From: Symbiodinium natans
Taxonomy: Eukaryota > Sar > Dinophyceae > Suessiales > Symbiodiniaceae
Direction: 5' to 3'
Length of the DNA: 11,632 nucleotides
NCBI GenBank assembly: GCA_905221605.1
Contig: CAJNDS010001656.1
Coordinates: 1 to 11,632, forward strand
Of this stretch, positions 7,828 to 11,632 are shown in pieces. The notes beneath the pieces are model-generated. The model did no database searches and was not told where the DNA came from. It saw only the letters and a list, made by a program, of their open reading frames with translations. A program made the position numbers and the translations under genes. The stretch's first letter is position 1; every line of letters begins with the position of its first letter.

Positions 7828-8745
7828 TCTCAAATCACACCAAAGGAAGCTTCTTTTCCTTATTGAATGAAGAAGAAAAAGAAGAAAAGAGATAGGTAAA
7901 GACACTGAAGAGCTCCACTGCCTATTGTTTCATTCCCTTTCCTCTCTTTCTATGTGTTGTTTTCCTTGTCGTTTCAGAAAGCTAGCAAAATAAGGGCAAG
8001 GGGGCTTCCTGAAGAGGGGAGAGGGCACCTATTTTTTTAATTATAGAGGGAAAAGCGAGAGACAAGGAAGGGAGAGATGATAGATAAAGAAGAGTGCTAT
8101 CCGTCTCCTTGTTTATTGTGTCTTCTCTTCTTTTCAGTACCCCTCCAGAAAATTCAAATGGCCTCCTTCTTGTCTCTCCTCTCTCACTTCCCTTGCCCTT
8201 CTCTCCTTCTGTTACCTTTTTAACTAATATAACACAAGAAAGGAACTTGTATGATAAAGCAGTGGAAGGGTAAGCAGAGGGTGACTCCTTGCGCGTGGAC
8301 ATTGCCCATACTTCATCATATCCCTCTTTTCGGCCTGTCTCTTCTGCTCTTTTCCTTACCCTTCTCCTTTTCAAGTTCTTCCTTTTTCGTTTTTCTGTTT
8401 CGAAAAGAAAGAGGGAAGGGAGAGAGAAGGGAGAGAGGATAGATAAAGAAGAGTGCCATTTTCTTTGCGCCTTGTTTTGTCTCTCCATCTTCTTTGTTCA
8501 TCTTTTTCTATTCTTTTCTTGGCTCTTCCCATTAAAATTGTCTTCCTTTTATCTCTCCTGTCTCCTTCTCTTTCCCTTCTCTTCTCCCGTTCCCCTTTAA
8601 ATGACAAAAACACAAGAAAGGAAGAACAAGAGGGGAATGGAGGCCCTTTTCCTGAATTCTCCTGTTGCAATGAATAAGGAAAAGAGCATAGGAGATAAGG
8701 AAGGGAATTGAGGAGCTCCTTTCGCTACTTTCTTATGCCCTTTCC
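7828..8745. repeat. Higher-order unit 4, incomplete
   Basis: This unit contains a and b, then switches near 8640 to the d segment (GGCCCTTTTCCTGAATTC) instead of c. This is the same order as the start of unit 1, without that unit's 174-bp deletion. Similarity fades between about 8712 and 8745, marking the end of the satellite. Confidence 0.82.
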
Positions 8746-9130
8746 TTTGTATCTACCACACAAAAACACCACTCTCAGCTTCCAAGAATACTCTCGTGGA
8801 GACGCATTGGTTAGTCTAAAAACCCGAGTCTCAGCTTCCAAATAGACCCTATTTAAGCCACCCACCCCCCCCCCCCCCCAACGTTTCACAGAACGCAGGC
8901 TGGGATGATCTTCGAACCATGCGATGAGGAAAGCATCCTTTGAGCCGACGAGTGGGTTTAGACCTTTCAACTATGCTCCAGCCCAAAGAACGCCCTGAAA
9001 ACTACACTAAACCCTATGCAGAACAAGTCCTCCTTCAGCAGCGACTCGTTTGTCCGGCAGTACACGTATTCCTCAAAGCGTTCTGTAAGCTGACGGGCTT
9101 AGTAGCGACGGGTGTGAGATCCTCACCTCC
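8746..9130. other. Low-copy stretch after the satellite; no confirmed gene
   Basis: Base composition returns to balanced. TCTCAGCTTCCAA occurs twice (8773-8785 and 8829-8841, 56 bp apart). A 15-base C run lies at 8865-8879. Minus-strand frame 8725-8970 (81 codons) crosses both repeat copies and the C run, so it is not convincing. No motif or domain was recognised on either strand. Confidence 0.5.
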
Positions 9131-9137
9131 ACCCTAA
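8928..9137 (+). other. Short open frame of unknown meaning
   Basis: After the stop at 8925-8927 a frame stays open to the stop at 9135-9137. The first ATG lies near 8973 and would give about 54 residues (MLQPKERPENYTK...). Its composition is mixed and free of repeats, unlike other frames in the window, which is the only reason to list it. It ends in degenerate telomere-like sequence (Ser-Ser-Pro-Pro-Pro). I do not recognise any family and see no initiation or splice signal that would fix a gene model. It may be a chance frame, an exon, or a pseudogene remnant. Confidence 0.15.
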
Positions 9138-9597
9138 CCCTGAGGCTAAGGGATTAGGCCTTAGATTTAAGGTCTTGGGCTAGGGCTTTACCCTTGTATA
9201 GGGTTTAATAGGGTTGAGGTTTAAGGGCTCAAAGTTCACCATAAGTCACCACCACCTTCGCTTTCGACAAGGCAATACAGAATGGCCGTCAAAGAACCGA
9301 GCTATGCCCAAAACTGCTAGTAAGTATAGACACACGCCGGAACGCTGCTGGCCTAAACGACTACATGAACTAAGTAGAGTCATATAGGGCCTTCATAATT
9401 AGAATAGGGTTTTGAGGGTTATTCAAGTATAGTTATATAGGGATCATGCTGGGGATACCTCTATATTAACAAGACGATTCGTTTATGCAGGGTTCACGGT
9501 TCATGGGTGGTCGATAGCCCAAAATACGACACCCTTTTTGTAGGAACCCCGCCCGAGAAGGACTCCGCCAATTTTCGGAATCCCCGCAGAATTAGTA
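9131..9597. other. Gene-free stretch with worn telomere-like motifs
   Basis: At 9131-9230 CCCTAACCC, GGGATTAGG, TAGGGTTTAATAGGGTTG and GTTTAAGGG are scattered in mixed orientation and probably represent decayed TTTAGGG repeats. Single relics also lie at about 9402-9425. The rest (9240-9400 and 9430-9597) is unremarkable. A weak hairpin pairs 9560-9567 with 9576-9583, with one mismatch. No frame of note is seen. Confidence 0.55.
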
Positions 9598-9642
9598 CCC
9601 TAAACCCTAAACCCTAGACCCTAAACCCTAAACCCTAAACCC
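9598..9642. repeat. Interstitial telomere block, C-rich strand on top
   Basis: There are six CCCTAAA units, one of them CCCTAGA (9612-9618), plus a final CCC. The block is flanked by non-telomeric sequence on both sides, so it is internal. Confidence 0.92.
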
Positions 9643-9740
9643 AAGTTCGTGGGGCAGGGCCCTGGGCTTTTTCGCCCAGGTGCGGTGTACGGCCGAACCT
9701 CCCCCCAGCCCTTGAAGTTGTCGGTGTGTCCTCCCAAGCG
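9643..9740. other. GC-rich insert between opposed telomere blocks, with hairpin
   Basis: About 98 bp separate the C-rich block from the next G-rich block. CCTGGGC (9661-9667) and GCCCAGG (9674-9680) form a 7-bp hairpin with a six-base loop TTTTTC. No coding frame or known RNA was recognised. Confidence 0.6.
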
Positions 9741-9852
9741 GGGGGTTAGGGTTTGGGGTTTAGGGTTTAGGGTTTGGGGTTTAGGGTTTAGGGTTTAGGG
9801 TTTGGGGTTTGGCGTTTTGGGTTTTGGGTTTAGGGCTTTAAAACCCTAAGCC
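9741..9852. repeat. Interstitial telomere block, G-rich strand on top, ending in a foldback
   Basis: TTTAGGG units are interspersed with TTTGGGG variants at 9752-9758, 9773-9779 and 9801-9807, then irregular GTTTTGGG units to 9835. The block ends TTTAGGGCTTTAAAACCCTAAGCCC, written here as two parts: TTTAGGGC at 9829-9836 facing CCCTAAGCCC at 9843-9852. A G-rich repeat thus meets a C-rich one head to head. Confidence 0.88.
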
Positions 9853-9951
9853 CAAAGGCTTGCTGAGGGAACTCTCAGGCTTGGGCTGTCGAAGAGGCCT
9901 TGCTGGGCCTCGCATGGCATTCGATCATTAAAGGCTTCAGCTGGAGCGCCC
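9853..9951. other. Unassigned GC-rich stretch
   Basis: This stretch is GC-rich and low-copy within the window. A short inverted pair CTGAG/CTCAG lies at about 9863-9879. There is no notable frame or repeat. Confidence 0.4.
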
Positions 9952-10112
9952 TTGAATCAGGGCTTCCCCTACTACCCCCCTCTATACTACCCCCCCCTAG
10001 GTTCCCCCATCGTTGAGGCTATTTGGGGCGAATTAAAGCCTAATTAAGGGCTTTAAAGGGGGGAACCGAGGGGGGGAGTTTAGAGGGGGGTAGTAGGGAA
10101 GCCCATGATTGA
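9952..10112. mobile_element. Foldback element, MITE-like (about 160 bp)
   Basis: The left arm 9952-10007 (TTGAATCAGGGCTTCCCC, CTACTACCCCCCTCTA, then C-rich, GGTTCCCCC) is matched by the inverted right arm 10058-10112 (GGGGGAACCGAGG, TAGAGGGGGGTAGTAGGG, AAGCCCATGATTGAA). There are a few mismatches and one- to two-base indels across about 55 bp. The 50-bp centre has its own perfect hairpin. There is no coding capacity. No clear target-site duplication was found, so a mobile origin is an inference; a local inverted duplication is the alternative. The G-rich right arm (four G runs at 10057-10098) could form a G-quadruplex. Confidence 0.6.
10033..10056. repeat. Inner hairpin of foldback element
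   Basis: TTAAAGCC (10033-10040) and GGCTTTAA (10049-10056) are perfect 8-bp arms around TAATTAAG. Confidence 0.85.
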
Positions 10113-10176
10113 AACGCTGCCATCCCTGCCGGTGTCCTGGGAAGTCCGTGATGAGCTTGCAGATGTCACCGTCCAT
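10033..10176 (-). other. Possible coding relic or chance frame (47 codons)
   Basis: On the minus strand an ATG at 10176 opens MDGDICKLITDFPGHRQ and runs into the right arm of the foldback, stopping at 10033-10035. The frame is also open upstream through about 10200. Its first 30 residues have a protein-like composition, whereas the remainder (Pro-rich) is simply the foldback. The plus strand is open over much of the same stretch, which weakens the case. GTGAGTAAG on the same strand near 10336-10344 resembles a splice donor but no exon model can be supported. No family is recognised. Confidence 0.15.
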
Positions 10177-10453
10177 GCGTAGGCCTACCTGCAACTGGGG
10201 GCCCGTTTTCGGACTCCCCCCTATAGGGGCCCGTATACCCCAAGAATAGGACCCTTATGTTTACTTGGTTTTGTGGGCCCCTAAGCTGCCTCCTCCGGTG
10301 CGTGCGTGCGGGTGTGAGGGTTTTCAGGGGCTCGGGGCTTACTCACGCTGCTGGGCGCCTCACCCCCTAACCGCAGCATGCTGATGGCATAACAACAGCG
10401 CTCAGATCGGTGCCTCCACGGCCAACGGAAACCTAGGATCTTACGAAACAAAA
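10177..10453. other. GC-rich low-copy stretch
   Basis: GGGGCCCGT occurs at about 10198 and again near 10227, separated by a small CCCTATAGGG palindrome. A GCGTGCGTGCG microsatellite lies near 10301. Short frames exist but none is convincing. It runs into telomere-like repeats at its right end. Confidence 0.45.
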
Positions 10454-10597
10454 CCTGAAACCCTAAACCCTAAACTCGCAACCCTAAACCCTAAACCCTG
10501 ACCTTGAACCCTAAACCCTAAACCCTAAACCCTAAACCCTAAACCCTAAACCCTAAACCCTAAACCCTAACCCTAAACCCTAAACCTAAACCCTAAA
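10454..10597. repeat. Largest interstitial telomere block, C-rich strand on top
   Basis: Units CCCTGAAA-like and CCCTAAA begin at 10454, interrupted at 10475-10481 and 10496-10508. Eight consecutive perfect CCCTAAA units then cover 10509-10564, followed by CCCTAA (10565-10570), two more CCCTAAA, CCTAAA and a last CCCTAAA (10591-10597). The single-base-shorter units are typical slippage or telomerase-error forms. The block is internal. Confidence 0.93.
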
Positions 10598-10853
10598 TCC
10601 AAAAACGCCGGTTTCAAAGGCCCTTTTCCTGGTGGGCGCCAAGGCCTCATGGTGGCTCTTGCTACCATCGCGGGGCGAGATGCCCCCGAACCCTTCACCC
10701 TAAACCCTAAACCCTCAACCCTGAACCTCAGAAACCTCCCAGCCTGCGCCCACTGGATGGTCTTATTCATAGCGCCGGAATTCTTGACGGGCACCCACAT
10801 GTCCCTTCCTGAAAGGCCAGAGTTAGAGTATGGGGGCTTGTGCTATTTGTAGG
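10598..10853. other. Low-copy stretch with a small telomere island
   Basis: The island at 10698-10725 has CCCTAAA, CCCTAAA, CCCTCAA and CCCTGAA. The remainder is balanced sequence. Frames crossing it (plus 10649-10852, minus 10573-10800) take much of their residue pattern from the telomere repeats (Leu-Asn-Pro-Lys-Pro or Gly-Phe-Arg-Val) and are not called genes. Confidence 0.6.
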
Positions 10854-10964
10854 TTTAGGGGTTCAGGGTTAGGGATTTAGGGTTTTAAGGTTTTAGGGTT
10901 TGGGGATTTGGGGTTTAGGGATTCCATTCTTTCAGGGTTTAAGGATTTGGGGTTTGGAGGGTTA
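10854..10964. repeat. Degenerate telomere block, G-rich strand on top
   Basis: TTTAGGG, GTTCAGGG, TTAGGG, ATTTAGGG, TTTTAGGG, TTTGGGG and ATTTGGGG follow one another with variable 6-9 bp spacing. A 13-bp interruption lies at 10920-10932. Divergence is much greater than in the block at 10509-10597. Confidence 0.8.
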
Positions 10965-10975
10965 CTGTTGTTGTG

Positions 10976-11021
10976 TAGCCTAAATGGAGAGCTTCGGGCT
11001 CGGGCTCTAGTTGCTAGGCTA
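10976..11021. repeat. Two-step hairpin between telomere-like blocks
   Basis: TAGCCTA (10976-10982) pairs with TAGGCTA (11015-11021). Inside it AGAGC (10988-10992) pairs with GCTCT (11004-11008), with an 11-base loop. It sits in low-copy DNA and has no tRNA-like arms. Confidence 0.6.
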
Positions 11022-11104
11022 TTGTGGGTACCGCGTATCTGGTTTACTTAAAATGTCTTAAACCCGGAAAACAAAAGCAAGATACGACTCCAGAGCCTCA
11101 GCCT
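11022..11104. other. Short unassigned stretch
   Basis: This is balanced low-copy sequence with one AAACCC relic near 11062. No frame or structure is supported. Confidence 0.4.
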
Positions 11105-11312
11105 CCAAACCCTTAACCTTAAAAACCTCAAATCTTAAGACCCTTAGCCTTGAACCTTTAAATCCCTAAATCCTTAAACCTTCAACCTTTAACCCCTAAA
11201 CCTTTTAACACCTTAAATTTATCTTTCGACCCTAAGCCTTGAACCTTTAAACCCCTAAATCTGTAAACCCTATGCCTTTAAACCCTACGCCCTTAAACCT
11301 AAAAAAAACCTA
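11105..11312. repeat. Highly degenerate C-rich telomere-like array
   Basis: Units such as CCCTTAAC, CCTTAAAC, CCTTGAAC, CCTTTAAAC and CCCCTAAA follow with 7-9 bp spacing over about 200 bp, all with C-rich strand on top. GCCTTGAACCTTTAAA occurs twice (near 11147 and 11236), suggesting a larger duplicated block of about 90 bp. Confidence 0.75.
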
Positions 11313-11400
11313 AGAAAATCTTGGGGTTGCCAGGTTGGTGCCGCTGAATCCCCATCACCCTCGACGCGAAAGCCACCAAAACCCCGAAAAGCCGCAAGCC
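11313..11400. other. Short spacer before the C-rich array
   Basis: This is low-copy sequence (about 88 bp) containing CTTGGGGTTGCCAGG and CCATCACCCTCGACGCG. It grades into CCCCGAAAAG motifs from 11380. Confidence 0.45.
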
Positions 11401-11594
11401 CCCCAAACCCCAAACACCTACCCCAAACCCCAAAACCCTAAACCTCAAAACCCCAAAACCCCAAAACCCCAAAACCCCAAAACCCCAAAACCCCAAAACC
11501 CCAAAACCCCAAAACCCCAAAACCCCAAAACCCCAAAACCCCAAAACCCCAAAACCCCAGAACCCCAAAACCCAGCCCCAACCCCTAAACCCTA
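11401..11594. repeat. CCCCAAAA array with CCCCAAA and CCCTAAA edges
   Basis: The left edge (11401-11450) holds CCCCAAA, CCCCAAAA and CCCTAAA units. Thirteen perfect CCCCAAAA units then cover 11451-11554, followed by CCCCAGAA (11555-11562) and CCCCAAAA (11563-11570). The right edge has CCCCAACCCCTAAACCCTAG. The complement TTTTGGGG is the telomere repeat known from hypotrich ciliates such as Oxytricha and Euplotes. Here it grades on both sides into CCCTAAA-type units, so local expansion of a variant unit is the likelier origin. Frames through it read Pro-Lys-Pro-Gln-Asn or Gly-Phe-Trp-Gly strings and are not genes. Confidence 0.93.
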
Positions 11595-11632
11595 GCCCCC
11601 CAAACTTGAAGCAAATCCTCCCACCCCCCCCC
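11595..11632. other. Window end with C run
   Basis: A short C-rich tail ends in nine C residues (11624-11632). The window also begins with 17 C residues. Nothing else is visible. Confidence 0.6.

Larger units (their letters stand above)
3485..8745. repeat. Polypyrimidine/polypurine satellite, trimeric higher-order repeat
   Basis: The segment TCTCAAAATCACACCAA recurs at 3513, 5439, 6632 and 7828 (the last with one base lost), GAAAGCTAGC at 3671, 5589, 6782 and 7977, and CTGCAGCAAAT at 5135, 6327 and 7523. This gives a tandem unit of 1193-1196 bp with very few differences between copies. Each unit holds three related sub-monomers (a, b, c), recognised by a shared AC-rich anchor ending AAGGAA with spacings of 395, 379 and 419 bp in the second unit. 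Each combines pyrimidine-rich stretches (CTCTCC, TTCTTTT) with a purine-rich stretch (AAAGAGGGAAGGGAGAG). Frames here are Leu/Ser/Phe-rich or Lys/Glu/Arg-rich because of the base skew. They break between copies, so I do not call genes. The function is unknown; a heterochromatic satellite is the simplest reading. Confidence 0.9.

Noticed and set aside
3668-8677. Lys/Glu/Arg-rich and Leu/Ser/Phe-rich frames, up to 185 codons, repeated in successive units
   Set aside because: These arise from purine/pyrimidine skew. The frame at 4950-5450 and 6143-6643 is broken in the third unit by a one-base loss near 7833, so it is not conserved as coding. The apparent hydrophobic segments are pyrimidine tracts.
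8725-8970. 81-codon minus-strand frame
   Set aside because: It crosses a 15-base C run (poly-Gly) and the TCTCAGCTTCCAA repeat, starts inside the satellite edge, and shows no recognisable motif.
8885-8990. tRNA-like fragment (TTCGAACC and GAGTGGGTTTAGACC)
   Set aside because: Box-like words are present but no acceptor stem, anticodon stem or correct spacing could be built on either strand.
9661-9680. Bacterial-type intrinsic terminator (hairpin with T run)
   Set aside because: The T run is in the loop, not after the stem, and there is no gene upstream. The context is eukaryotic.
10509-10597. True chromosome end
   Set aside because: Perfect CCCTAAA units are followed on both sides by non-telomeric sequence, so the block is interstitial in this window.
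10441-10730. Apicomplexan (Plasmodium-type) telomere because of CCCTGAA variants
   Set aside because: CCCTGAA is rare here beside CCCTAAA, and the surrounding low-copy DNA is GC-rich. The variant alone does not define the lineage.
11299-11595. Gly-Phe-Trp-Gly or Pro-Lys-Pro-Gln-Asn repeat proteins
   Set aside because: These are translations of the CCCCAAAA array on either strand.

Overview
The window looks like nuclear, gene-poor DNA from a eukaryote. I find no gene that I can name. Telomere-like repeats CCCTAAA/TTTAGGG occur in six blocks between 9598 and 11594. This repeat type is known from land plants, many green algae, dinoflagellates and some other protists, so I infer a photosynthetic-lineage eukaryote or a related protist and cannot go further. 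No rRNA, tRNA, transposase, reverse transcriptase or prokaryotic operon structure was recognised. Open frames in the repeats follow repeat periodicity or base skew.

Layout. (1) 1-2580: five full units and one shortened unit of a roughly 400-470 bp compound repeat. Each unit strings together short 9-bp arrays (ATTTAAATT family) in alternating orientation, separated by runs of C or G and GC-rich linkers, so nearly every part has an inverted partner nearby. (2) 2590-3390: a compact satellite of nine near-perfect palindromes (19-28 bp arms) alternating with two spacer families, A and B, that occur in both orientations. (3) 3391-3484: a junction holding two copies of a 32-bp direct repeat. (4) 3485 to about 8745: a polypyrimidine/polypurine satellite with a trimeric higher-order unit of 1193-1196 bp built from three related sub-monomers of about 380-420 bp. 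The first unit is an expanded variant of about 1926 bp with an internal deletion. (5) About 8746-11632: low-copy sequence mixed with telomere-like blocks in alternating orientation, one 160-bp foldback element, and a final array of CCCCAAAA, which has the telomere sequence of hypotrich ciliates.

How the parts relate. The first two satellites share the core TTTAAATAATTT, so one may have grown from the other. Palindromy is the theme of the first 3.4 kb. There are signs of hairpin-driven change: a collapsed palindrome at 2391-2450, a loop present in inverted orientation at 2724-2735, a paired arm change at 2629/2649, and inverted spacers. The whole resembles a subtelomeric or heterochromatic satellite region. 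The window starts and ends in C runs, as contigs broken at homopolymers often do, so misassembly at the region joins cannot be excluded from sequence alone.
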